Shown here in pieces: positions 24,943-34,311 of a stretch of 64,000 bases of DNA. The notes beneath the pieces were generated by a model. That model was not told the origin of the DNA and ran no database searches. It saw nothing but the letters and a program-made list of their open reading frames with translations. Positions within the stretch are counted from its first letter, which is position 1. Each line of letters starts with the position of its first letter. The translations under genes were made by a program, and so were the position numbers. Origin of the DNA: an uncultured Poribacteria bacterium (GTDB lineage: Bacteria; Poribacteria; WGA-4E; WGA-3G); contig OX639992.1 in NCBI GenBank assembly GCA_951828515.1, positions 496,001 to 560,000 of the forward strand. The letters run 5' to 3'.

Positions 24943-25716
24943 CTATTCCTCTGTAACCTCGAAGATCGCCCTACCGATTCTAACGAGGTTCGCGCCTTCT
25001 TGAACGGCGACTTCAAAGTCATTCGTCATCCCCATGGAAAGATACCTCATGGTAACCTCGGGGAATTTCTGTGCCTCTATTTTTTCAGCAAGGACTCTCA
25101 GTAAAGCGAATGCGGGACGGTTTGCGTCCGGTGCAGGCGTTACCTGTCCCATTGTCATCAATCCAACGATGCGCGCTGCCGGATATGCCTGTGCGTCTTC
25201 AATGAACTGCGGCAAAGCATCGGCTGCCAATCCGTGTTTACTCATCTCGCGAGTCGTATTTACCTGAATTAAAACATCTGTTTGTTGTGAGCGTTGTTCA
25301 GACCGACGCGCTATCTCTGCTAAAAGCCGCAAGCTGTCAACCGAATGAATCAGCGAAAACATCTCCACTGCGGTTTTAACTTTATTTCTTTGCAAATGTC
25401 CAATAAGATGCCATTGGCATTTGTCATCACTGGGATCGGTACCCGCGGCATCTACCAATGAATTGACTGGTACATACTTCTGTTGTGCTTCCTGCACCCG
25501 GTTTTCACCAATGTCGGTGGCACCTGCGGCGAGAACCGCCTGAATCTCCGGCACTGAACGCCCCTTCGTAACAGCAACGAGTGTTATTGAATCAAGCGTG
25601 CGTTTACTCCGTTCTGCAGCACCGGCAATGCGTTCATTGATCCTGGAAAGATTATCGACAATCGAGTTCAATTTTTCAATTCCATAATTTTTCAATTCCA
25701 GAATTGGTTCGATCAA
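24943..25716 (-). CDS. yggS: PLP homeostasis protein, YggS family
   Basis: A fold-type III PLP-binding protein (PLPBP/YggS), cytoplasmic and non-enzymatic, that balances vitamin B6. PLP-lysine motif ITLVAVTKGRS, IGENRVQEAQQK, WHLIGHLQRNKVK, SVDSLRLL, QVNTTREMSKHG and LSMGMTNDFEVAV. The long version starts at TTG 25716 without a Shine-Dalgarno; a TTG at about 25671 (NSIVDNLSRINERIA) fits family length better (about 241 residues). Confidence 0.93.
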   Translation of the reverse strand: MIEPILELKNYGIEKLNSIVDNLSRINERIAGAAERSKRTLDSITLVAVTKGRSVPEIQAVLAAGATDIGENRVQEAQQKYVPVNSLVDAAGTDPSDDKCQWHLIGHLQRNKVKTAVEMFSLIHSVDSLRLLAEIARRSEQRSQQTDVLIQVNTTREMSKHGLAADALPQFIEDAQAYPAARIVGLMTMGQVTPAPDANRPAFALLRVLAEKIEAQKFPEVTMRYLSMGMTNDFEVAVQEGANLVRIGRAIFEVTEE

Positions 25717-25725
25717 AAGGATTTG

Positions 25726-26043
25726 TCAACTTTCAAGACTGTCTGTTGATGGCGGATCTGGATTTTCAAGATTGTCTGTCGATGGCGGATCTGGATTTAA
25801 AGGCTTGCTTGCGTGAAAGAGTATACCAATAACGGCGACTAAGACAGCTATACTCACAACCCCTATACCAACGACTATCTTATGTGTTGCCTCTGTATAA
25901 ACTTGCGTGACTTGGACCGCACTCACGTTTTCAGACAAAACCTCCCGATACTTGGAAGGATGGCTACCACCTTGTATAATAAAAACAAGCCCGATCAAAC
26001 CCGTAACGAATGATAACGTTGCAAAGAGCACGCGCATCTTCAA
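25726..26043 (-). CDS. small membrane protein with C-terminal repeat
   Basis: 105 residues. Two hydrophobic helices (LFATLSFVTGLIGLVFIIQG and IVVGIGVVSIAVLVAVIGIL). The C-terminus carries a tandem duplication of NPDPPSTD(N/S)LE, visible in DNA as a direct repeat of about 33 bp. It ends 9 bp before yggS. Family not recognised. Confidence 0.6.
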   Translation of the reverse strand: MKMRVLFATLSFVTGLIGLVFIIQGGSHPSKYREVLSENVSAVQVTQVYTEATHKIVVGIGVVSIAVLVAVIGILFHASKPLNPDPPSTDNLENPDPPSTDSLES

Positions 26044-26212
26044 TTCTTTCCGGCATACACCAAATTGTTACTAACAACGAGTTTAAGAAATTATTGCCCT
26101 AAACAGGTTGGAACATCCAAGGAAAATAACGTTACAAATTATAGTGAGGTTTCGATTGCGGGCAAATGCTGAAACTATTGTTTCTTTATTCGTGGCATTT
26201 ATATACTTAATT

Positions 26213-26332
26213 AGGACTTACGCAACATTGGCTTCCATGCCAAGATTGAGGGGATATTCCCGAAGAAAGCGCAATGAATTGCGCTACTACGAACCAAAGA
26301 CTGCGCGAAAACGGGTCAACTGCGTAAGTTCT
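26213..26332. mobile_element. MITE-like element, AGGACTTACGCA family, copy 2
   Basis: 120 bp, ends AGGACTTACGCA and TGCGTAAGTTCT (one mismatch). Interior similar to 9935-10054 (I estimate more than 85%). It occupies most of the 379-bp gap 26044-26422; nothing else is seen there. Confidence 0.83.
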
Positions 26333-26422
26333 ACTTAAATAATACTATATTTTTATAAGAAATGCAAATTTTTCGATGCGAGGATTCATTTCACGCATCC
26401 ATCGGTATTGTGTAAAATAGCC

Positions 26423-27178
26423 TCAGTTTTCGACACTGAGTTGGATATATGAGAGCATCCGACCTGTTTGTCCGTTCTCAGCCCGATGTGAATAAAAAAG
26501 GTCTGTACGACAAGCGGTGCAAAGGGAGGAGATTGAGATGGAATTAGAGGGTAAACCTGCTTCAATCAATTGGTTAACATTGGCAACCTGTAGACTCAGG
26601 TTTGTGCCATCGTGGACAGTGCTACCGAAGCGTTCAGCAAATTGAGTGCGTAATTCTGTGCTGACAGTATAGCAACATTTCTGGATAGAGGGGCCGAGAT
26701 GGATTCGGCAGTTTGTTGGAACGGTTCCGAAGCGGACTTCCATTTGTGCGAGTGTATTCACCGCAATTCGTGCGAAGGTGCCGCGCCATCCGGCATGCGC
26801 GATACCGATCGCTGGTGTCGCAATATCAAGAATGAAAATAGGGATACAATCCGCCGTAAAAATGCCTAACCCCACCCCACTTCGCTCAGAGATAAGAGCG
26901 TCTGCCTCTGGCGGGTCCTCCAGAGACGCTCCTGCTGCGTCATCTACATCAATAACACGCTTACCATGAACTTGACGACAATACCGAAGGTCTCTTAAGC
27001 CAGTTTGCTGAAAAAGGATTTCCCTGTTGGCTGCGACTGCGTTTGCATCGTCGCCGACATGCTCAGCAAGATTCAAGGATGCGTAGGGTGCGTGGCTGAC
27101 ACCCCCCGTACGCAAGCTAACACCGGCAGTTACAATGCCAGTTGCTTGAAGCTCTTGAATCGTGTGATACGTCTTCAT
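26423..27178 (-). CDS. pgeF: purine nucleoside phosphorylase, YfiH/laccase-domain family
   Basis: 251 residues. The family was once called multicopper oxidase but acts on purine nucleosides, and in some bacteria it corrects L-Ser in peptidoglycan precursors (PgeF). Zn ligands are in CRQVHG, FTADCIPIF and AHAGWRGT; CTACRTDLFYSHR is the conserved C-terminal segment. The upstream cupin gene overlaps by 4 bp (ATGA). Confidence 0.92.
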   Translation of the reverse strand: MKTYHTIQELQATGIVTAGVSLRTGGVSHAPYASLNLAEHVGDDANAVAANREILFQQTGLRDLRYCRQVHGKRVIDVDDAAGASLEDPPEADALISERSGVGLGIFTADCIPIFILDIATPAIGIAHAGWRGTFARIAVNTLAQMEVRFGTVPTNCRIHLGPSIQKCCYTVSTELRTQFAERFGSTVHDGTNLSLQVANVNQLIEAGLPSNSISISSLCTACRTDLFYSHRAENGQTGRMLSYIQLSVEN

Positions 27179-27501
27179 GGTTTGTAATCTTCTCGTGGCG
27201 GACTAAAGATGTCAAGGGCAACAGCGGGCTCTTCAAACGCTCTCGCGCTGTGCTTTACATTGGAAGGGATAAGGTAAGCATCTCCCTTCTTGAGTATCCG
27301 AGATTCTCCGTCAATAGACAGTTCAAATGTCCCCTCGAGTACCATTCCCATCTGCTCGTGCGGATGGTTGTGCTCAGCTACAACACTATGAGGTTGTAGA
27401 TTCACAAAGGACATCATTACTTTTTCACCGTGAAGTGTCCGAATACTTGCGCCATCAAACACCTGCTTTTCCGGTTGCTCATCAATGACAAAAAAGGGCA
27501 T
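27175..27501 (-). CDS. small single-domain cupin
   Basis: 108 residues forming one conserved cupin barrel. Motif 1 is HNHPHEQMGMVLEG (His, His, Glu metal ligands) and motif 2 is YLIPSNVKHSARAFEE with the last His. Such proteins may be isomerases, dioxygenases or sensors; nothing here decides. It is translationally coupled to pgeF by ATGA overlap. Confidence 0.85.
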   Translation of the reverse strand: MPFFVIDEQPEKQVFDGASIRTLHGEKVMMSFVNLQPHSVVAEHNHPHEQMGMVLEGTFELSIDGESRILKKGDAYLIPSNVKHSARAFEEPAVALDIFSPPREDYKP

Positions 27502-27592
27502 CGGTTGTGAGTATCTCCCGTTTAGATATGCGTTATAGTTATCAAGGGATCATCGAAAATCGAAATTTTCCTATAGCAGATATGTATGTTCT

Positions 27593-28366
27593 CTACGGAA
27601 ATGGAATATCGGGTATGGCAGACTCAACGTATAGCAGCCTTTTGCAACTTGAACAGTAGACTTGCTTCTGATACTTTTGAGCCTCCTTGAGAGTCTGGGG
27701 TTGAATAGCGATACGGCAACTGGCACAGACACCGTTTTTGCTGAGAGCGACGAACCCGGTTTTCGCTCGTGCTGCGCCGGACTGATTTTCAAACTGCGCC
27801 TTCATCCAGCGGTGATATTCGTCTCTAAGTTTTTTGCCAATTTTAGGAAGAAACGCCTTCCGCCGCTTCAGCTGTTCATCCCTTTCTGTCTCTAAGTCCT
27901 GGAGTTCCTGTTGGAGTTGCGCGGTTTCCGTAGCGGTTTTCTGCTTTTCTCGGTTTACTTCAACCTCCAATTCTGCCAATTCCTCTTTGAGTTGATCGCT
28001 TTTCTCCATAAGAACTAAGATAGTGTCTTCCGCTTCTTCGTCTTCTTTATCAAGATATTCGACTTGTCGTTCAAGTGCGGTATATGCCTCGTTTGATGTG
28101 ACAATCCGTTGTTCATCTCGATATTTTTCGCGTTGCTCAGCGTTCATTTCAAGTTCAGCGTTTTTGGATCGTTGTTCTTTGTCTGTCTCCGCAAGTTCCG
28201 TCGATTTCCCCGCCATATCTTCTTCACATTGCACAACCGTTGCCTCTAATTGTTCAATGCTGTCTGGGATCTCTCGAAGTTTTTGCTGGATTGACAATAG
28301 TTCCTGATCCCACTCTTGTAATTGGTATAATAAAGAGAGTTGTTCCTGCAAAGGCTCGTTAGCCAT
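27593..28366 (-). CDS. coiled-coil protein with C4 zinc ribbon
   Basis: 257 residues. Most of the protein is a long coiled coil (residues about 15-180, Glu/Gln-rich). The C-terminus carries CASC and CSSCK pairs of a C4 zinc ribbon, as in the family of UPF/zf-RING_7 proteins related to chlamydial CT398, which contacts sigma54 and the secretion apparatus. The start ATG overlaps the tatC stop by one base (TAATG). Function in this organism unknown. Confidence 0.85.
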   Translation of the reverse strand: MANEPLQEQLSLLYQLQEWDQELLSIQQKLREIPDSIEQLEATVVQCEEDMAGKSTELAETDKEQRSKNAELEMNAEQREKYRDEQRIVTSNEAYTALERQVEYLDKEDEEAEDTILVLMEKSDQLKEELAELEVEVNREKQKTATETAQLQQELQDLETERDEQLKRRKAFLPKIGKKLRDEYHRWMKAQFENQSGAARAKTGFVALSKNGVCASCRIAIQPQTLKEAQKYQKQVYCSSCKRLLYVESAIPDIPFP

Positions 28367-29187
28367 TATATTTCTGCCTCCTTTTCGACAAGGTATGCAA
28401 AGAAAATACCGAGTTGATACAAAACAAAGAGTGGTATTGCCATCAACAACATTGAACCCGGATCTGCAGGTGTCAAGAGAGCTGACATGACACAGATACC
28501 CAATAAAGCGTAACTTTGTTTCTCACGGAAGCCCCGCGCATCAATGACCCCGATACGGGACAGAAACGCCATCACTATCGGTAACTCGAAAGCAATACCG
28601 AATCCTAAGATTAAGCGAGTTACAAAGTTAATATACTTTTCCAGGTCCCACATATTGGGTAACTCTGGAAGCAACTGTGCGGAGAATTGCAGGACCACTG
28701 GTGTAACAATAAAGTATGCGAAAGCGGCACCAAAGATGAAAAACACGACGATAATCAAAAACAGGGGCATTGCGAATTGCCGTTCTTCGCGATTCAACGC
28801 TGGAAAGACGAATGCCCACATCTGATAAATAATTATCGGCAGTGCCAACAATATCCCGGTAGTTATCCCTAATTTCAGGTATGCCATGATACCTTCCAAG
28901 GGACCTACCTTCATAAGTATTGCGTCAACACTGGAAGTCCCAGACCGCAAGGCGAGTGCGAAAAATCCGAGTATGGAGCCTTCAGCCCCCCCGACGGCAT
29001 CAATAGCATTCGCAATCAGCGTGTTCATCGAAGTTCCCAATGGAAACTTAATTACCTTTTCAATAGGCTTGCTGAAGGATAAGCTTAAGACCGTAAAAAC
29101 GGCGATTGCAATTGCGGAGATGATAATTCGGCGTCGGAGTTCCTCCAAATGTTCCCAGAAGGTCATTGCAATTTCGTTAGATTCCAT
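28366..29187 (-). CDS. tatC: Sec-independent protein translocase TatC
   Basis: 273 residues. Cytoplasmic N-terminus MTFWEHLEELRRRII, six hydrophobic helices, and the conserved FAYFIVTPVVLQF and RFREKQSY-like loop (GVIDARGFREKQSY). TatC is the twin-Arg signal receptor. It would export the molybdoenzyme subunit at 6.4-7.0 kb. The segment between helix 1 and 2 is longer than in E. coli TatC (about 50 extra residues, GTSMNTLIANAIDAVGGAEG onward). Confidence 0.94.
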   Translation of the reverse strand: MESNEIAMTFWEHLEELRRRIIISAIAIAVFTVLSLSFSKPIEKVIKFPLGTSMNTLIANAIDAVGGAEGSILGFFALALRSGTSSVDAILMKVGPLEGIMAYLKLGITTGILLALPIIIYQMWAFVFPALNREERQFAMPLFLIIVVFFIFGAAFAYFIVTPVVLQFSAQLLPELPNMWDLEKYINFVTRLILGFGIAFELPIVMAFLSRIGVIDARGFREKQSYALLGICVMSALLTPADPGSMLLMAIPLFVLYQLGIFFAYLVEKEAEI

Positions 29188-29214
29188 AATGCGTGCCGCT
29201 CACGGTATGAGTGA

Positions 29215-29430
29215 TCAAGAGGGTTTCGGGGGTTTAATGTTTGGCTCCGGTTCTTTATCAATCTCATTTGCTGTTTTTGTCAGTTCATCCTGAAGATCAC
29301 TACCAGCACTCTTAAATTCTCGGATAGCTTTGCCGAGCGAACGCCCCATCTCGGGCAATTTCTTCGGTCCAAAAATGACGAGTGCAACGACAAGGATTAT
29401 AAAGATTTCCATTCCGCCTATTCCACCCAT
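29215..29430 (-). CDS. tatA: Sec-independent translocase pore component TatA/E
   Basis: 71 residues. A single short membrane helix (MEIFIILVVALVIF), the FGPKKLPEMGRSLGKAIREFK hinge split across the membrane edge and amphipathic helix, and a charged Pro-rich tail. It starts at ATG after GGAGGAGG, first gene of the tatA-tatC-zinc-ribbon cluster. Confidence 0.93.
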   Translation of the reverse strand: MGGIGGMEIFIILVVALVIFGPKKLPEMGRSLGKAIREFKSAGSDLQDELTKTANEIDKEPEPNIKPPKPS

Positions 29431-29462
29431 GTCCTTATACCTCCTCCAATAAGACGTGGCAT

Positions 29463-29506
29463 TTTTTTGCTACCTATAGTGTAGCAAAAAATCGCCGTAT
29501 TTGCAA
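29463..29506 (-). promoter_or_regulatory. predicted tatA promoter overlapped by palindrome
   Basis: On the minus strand TTGCAA (29501-29506), 17-bp spacer, TACACT (29478-29483). An inverted repeat with 11-bp arms, TTTTTTGCTAC (29463-29473) and GTAGCAAAAAA (29481-29491), covers the -10. That position fits an operator. No regulator gene is next to it. Confidence 0.55.
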
Positions 29507-30050
29507 TCTTTTTTTCACGAAATGCGTTGCGGATGTAGTCAATGAGTCTGTGAAAAAACCGGTGAGTTTCAGAGTATTCAGCGTAAAATCGGAAAATGTT
29601 TACGAGGAAAACCTGAAAATATCAAGGTGGGACGTGCGTTTTAGGGATTTCGGAGTAAAATGCTACTCTGAAAGAACGCTCAAGTTTCAGAGTATTTATC
29701 GTCACAAAAGATCATCTAAAAAAGTTAGTAGGATCGCGAGCACAGCTCGCTTCTGCGGAATAGCGGGCAGCAGTCAGCAATCAGTGGTCAGGATGTAGAG
29801 TGCAATTGTCTGAATCAGGATTTACAGGATTAGAGGATTTGCAGGATAAATAGCAGACGATGGTCAGAAATTGGGATTCGGGAATCCGTAAAATGTTACA
29901 CCAGTGTAACATTTGGTGTACAGAAGGAACCGTTAACAAATCCAGTGACAGTGTGGGTTCATAGACGTTGCGTTTCGATTTTTCTCTGGGGTAAAAAATA
30001 ATTTGGCGGAAAGTGTAACATTTTGCGCAAGTCCTCTTCTTGTAAGAACA
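29507..30050. other. 544-bp intergenic stretch between tat and defence operons
   Basis: No gene is supported. It holds two GTTTCAGAGTATT direct repeats (near 29567 and 29687), a CAGTCAGCAATCAG run (29766-29795), a TCTGAATCAGGATTTACAGG repeat (from about 29811) that recurs at about 50719, and the palindrome at 29891-29914. Confidence 0.6.
29891..29914. repeat. 11-bp-arm palindrome
   Basis: AAATGTTACAC (29891-29901) and GTGTAACATTT (29904-29914) around CA. Half of it, GTGTAACATTTTG, recurs at 30012-30024. It lies about 140 bp beyond the end of the restriction operon. It could be a protein-binding site or a terminator stem. Confidence 0.65.
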
Positions 30051-32615
30051 TCACTCAGTATTCAACCGAGCGGATATCTCCAAAAATTCCTGCTCGCTGA
30101 ATACCAGTTGGAAGATGCCTTGCTGTCTGGGACCGTCGCAGACGACCATTCTCCCGGCGGTGTTGAATGCTCCCTCCAGTGTCTCTAACACTTTTCGCTT
30201 ATACTCGGTGTCAAGGTTGCCTTCGAGATGTTCACCTTTTGTGTCAAAAATCAAGACGCGCGTTATTCCCGCGACTTCATTTGTCATGGCAACGAAGTCT
30301 GGATAAATACGACCGCGTTTCCAGCCTTGTAAGTAGTATTCACCCCGCTGACGCGCCGCGATCCGATGCCACCATTGCAAGGCTCGCTCCTCGTCAAGGT
30401 AATACGCAAACTTCTTCTCCAATTCGCTGTCGAATTGCTGCTCAAAAACGGGTTCAAATAGACTTAACTGCACAGGTTCATAATCGCTCTTTAATAGCGG
30501 TCTATCCTCAGAGCGAACCTGTATTTTGTAGCTGCCTACCATCCGATAGTTGGGTTCTTGCGTCTCCAAATCAAAGCGGATTTCATCCTGATCCAGTTTT
30601 CTACGAAAGACCTGCTCCGCCTGCGTCTCGACTTCACTTTTCACGTGTTCCCGAAGGGTATGTGCGAGGTAAGAACGCCGATTGTAAATGTCTGCTTCGG
30701 TCTCACCGGCTGCTCTCAGGCGTTCGTGCATCTGCTGTGCGATGCGAGCCGCTTGCCAGAGATTCGGCATAATATCAGACAGACGGCGAGCGAAATCGGA
30801 GATGCTAACGGTTCTGTCAATGTAGGGTTCCTGCTCGGTATGGAAAACGGGTGCGACCTCACCCACATCAACCGTTGCGGATTGCCTGCGGACGTTCTCA
30901 GGTGCGGAGGCTTGTGGGTCGGGAGGTTCGATTGCTGACCAGTCTACATGCGGTAGGATATGCGCTTGATAATTGAGCTGAATCCATCTATCGCCATCTC
31001 TATGGCGGACCACGGGCAGGTAGATTTTCCGGTTTTGGAACCGGTCTCGGCGTTGCACAGTCTGCTGTTGAATCTCGTGCTGTTCACTCCCTTGGGGCAA
31101 ATCCGATGCTCCCATCACTTCATCACCCAAGCCTGTCAATCCCTCCGATTCCAGTCCGTTTTTAACCTGTGTGACGACAGTGCCGACATCAACATTATTG
31201 CAGTAGACGTAACACTGATCCAGCGATGCTCTACCGGTGAGTTGTGCGTGCGGTTGTCGCATCACGCGCCCGACGAGTTGTGTAATCGCCCGCTGCGCTT
31301 GTGTATTGTCGAGCATCACCAACAGATAGGCGAAGGGGCAATCCCAGCCTTCCATGAGTGCGGATTTTGTGATTATCCAGCGCACCTGCGAAAATTCCGA
31401 AAGCAGATTTTCTCGTCCGAGTTCATCGTTTTCAGCAGATTTGACGCGAACTGTATCCGAAGGGACACTGAGGTTGTGCGTGAGATACTCCCGGACATCT
31501 TCAGCGTGGATGCGCTCGCTGTCGCGTTGATCCCTGCCTGTCCGCTCGACGCGCACAACGGCGATCGGACGGATGTATCGTCCCGTGCTGTTCTCATACG
31601 ATTGTGCCTCGGTGTCAAGGCGTTCCAGTTCATCAGCAGCTTGGCTGAGGGTTAGCTGCCACTCGGCATTCGGAAACGATGTCACCTGCACGGGTAACTT
31701 AATCATTTCCTCTCTTTTCAGGTCGGGTCCCTCGATATCAACAAGCAGATTGCTGATGCCGCGGTTGGGTGTAGCGGAGAGTTCAATCACTATACGAGGG
31801 TCAAGACGGTTGATGGATTTGGCGAATTCTTCGTTTGTTTGCCGATTTCTCGCACCGTAAGCCTTATGTGCTTCGTCGAGAACAACGATGGGACGCAGCA
31901 TTTTGAACACGTTAAATAGACTCTGTTTGACGAGTCCGCCTTCTGTGTGGCACTCCAGATCGGGATATTCATTTCGCAACCGGGCATTACCGAAGATATC
32001 GTCGCTGTCGGGGTAAAAACTGGGGTAGCGACCGGAATCCCGAAACATACGGAGGAATTCTCTGCCTTTTTGTCGGTTCGTTGCTGGGAGCATCAGCAGC
32101 ATGACGCAGAGATAATTGGCGATATCGTCACTGTTGAAGGTATCCTCTTTCTCCAGCATTTTGACGCGTCCCGCGCTCGCTCGGTTTAACATTTTACGGT
32201 AGGGGTGTTGCTTATCCCACAAGGCTGTTTTGGTTTGATTGTAGATTGCCTTACTCGGCACAATCCACAGGACCAAGCCTCGCTGCCACGGGAGACGTTC
32301 GAGAGCGGCGGCAGCGAGTAGGGTTTTCCCGCCACCCGTCGGTACTTTAAAGCAGATGTGTGGAATAGGTCGGTTCGCTTCATCAGTACGGTCAACGTGT
32401 TCGCTTGCTGTTGCCGCGACACCGCCGTTCTCCTTCAGTTTTTGCCATGCAGCTTTCGGATAATTGCGTAATTCATTGATAATTACGGTGTCAATCTGCC
32501 TCCGTTGCAGGAGTTCAATTGTCGTTTCTGAATCACGCTGTGCGTCTTTAAGTGCCTCTAACCAACGTGTCAAAGCCTCAAGGGCACCGCGTTGATATTC
32601 CTTTAATTCCAGCAT
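30051..32615 (-). CDS. type III restriction enzyme Res-like helicase-nuclease
   Basis: 854 residues. SF2 helicase motifs: FKVPTGGGKTLLA (Walker A, about 89-101), VVLDEAHKAYG (about 244-254), ELSATPNRG, and motif VI region TQLVGRVMRQPHAQL. A C-terminal PD-(D/E)XK nuclease is suggested by YPDFVAM and, after a strand, LIFDTKGEHL (about 788-797). This order is that of type III Res subunits, though it is shorter than EcoP15I. It follows the Mod gene by 45 bp with AAAGG before ATG. It would translocate and cut DNA with unmethylated sites. Confidence 0.88.
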   Translation of the reverse strand: MLELKEYQRGALEALTRWLEALKDAQRDSETTIELLQRRQIDTVIINELRNYPKAAWQKLKENGGVAATASEHVDRTDEANRPIPHICFKVPTGGGKTLLAAAALERLPWQRGLVLWIVPSKAIYNQTKTALWDKQHPYRKMLNRASAGRVKMLEKEDTFNSDDIANYLCVMLLMLPATNRQKGREFLRMFRDSGRYPSFYPDSDDIFGNARLRNEYPDLECHTEGGLVKQSLFNVFKMLRPIVVLDEAHKAYGARNRQTNEEFAKSINRLDPRIVIELSATPNRGISNLLVDIEGPDLKREEMIKLPVQVTSFPNAEWQLTLSQAADELERLDTEAQSYENSTGRYIRPIAVVRVERTGRDQRDSERIHAEDVREYLTHNLSVPSDTVRVKSAENDELGRENLLSEFSQVRWIITKSALMEGWDCPFAYLLVMLDNTQAQRAITQLVGRVMRQPHAQLTGRASLDQCYVYCNNVDVGTVVTQVKNGLESEGLTGLGDEVMGASDLPQGSEQHEIQQQTVQRRDRFQNRKIYLPVVRHRDGDRWIQLNYQAHILPHVDWSAIEPPDPQASAPENVRRQSATVDVGEVAPVFHTEQEPYIDRTVSISDFARRLSDIMPNLWQAARIAQQMHERLRAAGETEADIYNRRSYLAHTLREHVKSEVETQAEQVFRRKLDQDEIRFDLETQEPNYRMVGSYKIQVRSEDRPLLKSDYEPVQLSLFEPVFEQQFDSELEKKFAYYLDEERALQWWHRIAARQRGEYYLQGWKRGRIYPDFVAMTNEVAGITRVLIFDTKGEHLEGNLDTEYKRKVLETLEGAFNTAGRMVVCDGPRQQGIFQLVFSEQEFLEISARLNTE

Positions 32616-32660
32616 GTTTCTATTACCTTTTGTTACGGCACACGGAGTGTGCCTACTACC

Positions 32661-34280
32661 TTACCTTTCGTGCAGAGCATCGGGGAGTTGGCAGAATATA
32701 ATACCCATCTTTGTGAGTTCACGCTGACCGATGTAATTGCCAGCGGCGTAGACAATCGCTTTTCTACCGTTTTCACGACTGGCATTGCAAATACGTTCTG
32801 CGCGTTCCAAGTTGAGAATAGCGGCGTTGCTGCGTAACCACTCAAGGTCGGGTTTATAAATCAGGTAGTAGTCGTTTTCGTCGTCGGTGTGGAAAAGTCC
32901 GTTATCATTTTGTGCCTCCAATGTATCTGCACCTACGGAAGCACCAGCAGCGGTATACAACAGATTGGCAGCGAGTGCTGAATACGAAGGCAGTGCTTCT
33001 CCGGTGAGTATCGTTTCTACCTCAATGGGTTCGCCCAAGTTACAGTAGGTAAAGGAGCCTCCTAAGCCTTCTTGCAGTGCAGCGTCCCGGGCATCGGGGA
33101 CACCGCTGATAACACGACGGACACGTTCAGCGGTAATGGTGTCGGCATAATCTTCGCACTCAATGAGGATAAACTTTCGATTCCCATCATCTTCTCTGTT
33201 AAGGTCAAGCACAGCATGGGCAGTAGTGCCTGAGCCAGCAAAAGAGTCAAGGATAATGGCATCTTTACTGCGTAGCAATTCCAGCAAAAACTTAATAAAT
33301 TTTATAGGCTTAGGTTGGGGAAAAACACCGCCTTCACCAAATATATCACGAAGTTCACCTGTTCCTTCTTTATTGAATCCTACGATTTCTGGTGAGAGGA
33401 ATACATCTGGTGGTTGACCTTCTTGAACCTCAGAGAGATACCTTTTTGCCCTCGGTTCGGTCCCAGAAAAATCAATGCGACCTTCGCGTTCCATGCTACG
33501 TAATGTATCTTGCGAATAACTTGGATAACGTCCCGATGGGGGAGACCATACAGTTCCATTTTCAAAAGTGAATGTGTATGGTTCGTAATAGTTTCGAGCA
33601 CTGAGTGGGTCAAGTTTGTACTTCCCTCTACCATCATTGTCGTCATGAGGATACTTCGCTGACTTATCAACAATGTAACGAATATACCGACTTTTGTCTT
33701 CACCAAACCAAGATTTCTCTTTTGCATAGACTAAAGTGTTGTCAGCATTGTGGTTAAAATCTTTGCTGGAGTTACGCACAGTATGCATTGCTCTTCGCGT
33801 AAGAACTGCAAAAAAGTTTTTCTCGCCAAAAATCTCATCCATCAACATTCGCAGGTGATGTACTTCATTGTCATCAATTGAAACGAAAATTACACCATCA
33901 TCTGAAAGCAGTTCTTTGAGTAGGTGCAACCTCGGCCACATCATGCAGAGCCATTTATCGTGCCGTTCCAAATCTTCGTTATCTACGGGAGTATTCTCGG
34001 TGAGCCATTGCTGCATCAACGGGCTGTTTACGTTGTCGTTGTAAACCCAGCCTTCGTTACCGGTGTTGTAGGGTGGATCGATGTAGATGCACTTGATACG
34101 GTTGGCATAGCGTGGAAGTAACGCCTTGAGGGCATGCAGATTGTCGCCGTGGATGATGAGGTTGTCGTCTGTATCAGATGGATTGCAGGAGCGGGTTTCG
34201 TCGGGTTCGAGGGGTCGGTAGGGGACGGTGAGATGGTGGGCGTAGATGTGTTGTTTTCCTTTGAATTCAAGTGTAGGCAT
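32661..34280 (-). CDS. type III-like DNA methyltransferase (Mod)
   Basis: 539 residues. Beta-class amino-methyltransferase order: catalytic IYIDPPYNTGNEGW (about 66-79) first, the SAM motif SFAGSGTTAHAVLDLN later, with IIHGDNLHALKALL before. Such enzymes methylate adenine N6 (sometimes cytosine N4) and provide sequence recognition to Res. Between the motifs lies a target-recognition region. AAAGGAAC precedes ATG. It lies 31 bp after the receiver-domain gene and forms the Mod-Res pair with the following gene. Confidence 0.9.
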   Translation of the reverse strand: MPTLEFKGKQHIYAHHLTVPYRPLEPDETRSCNPSDTDDNLIIHGDNLHALKALLPRYANRIKCIYIDPPYNTGNEGWVYNDNVNSPLMQQWLTENTPVDNEDLERHDKWLCMMWPRLHLLKELLSDDGVIFVSIDDNEVHHLRMLMDEIFGEKNFFAVLTRRAMHTVRNSSKDFNHNADNTLVYAKEKSWFGEDKSRYIRYIVDKSAKYPHDDNDGRGKYKLDPLSARNYYEPYTFTFENGTVWSPPSGRYPSYSQDTLRSMEREGRIDFSGTEPRAKRYLSEVQEGQPPDVFLSPEIVGFNKEGTGELRDIFGEGGVFPQPKPIKFIKFLLELLRSKDAIILDSFAGSGTTAHAVLDLNREDDGNRKFILIECEDYADTITAERVRRVISGVPDARDAALQEGLGGSFTYCNLGEPIEVETILTGEALPSYSALAANLLYTAAGASVGADTLEAQNDNGLFHTDDENDYYLIYKPDLEWLRSNAAILNLERAERICNASRENGRKAIVYAAGNYIGQRELTKMGIIFCQLPDALHER

Positions 34281-34311
34281 AGAGGTTCCTTTAAGGGATT
34301 ATGCAGCAGAT

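Noticed and set aside
30167-31655. Long plus-strand frames over the Res gene
   Set aside because: Antisense shadows of an intact helicase-nuclease with all motifs.
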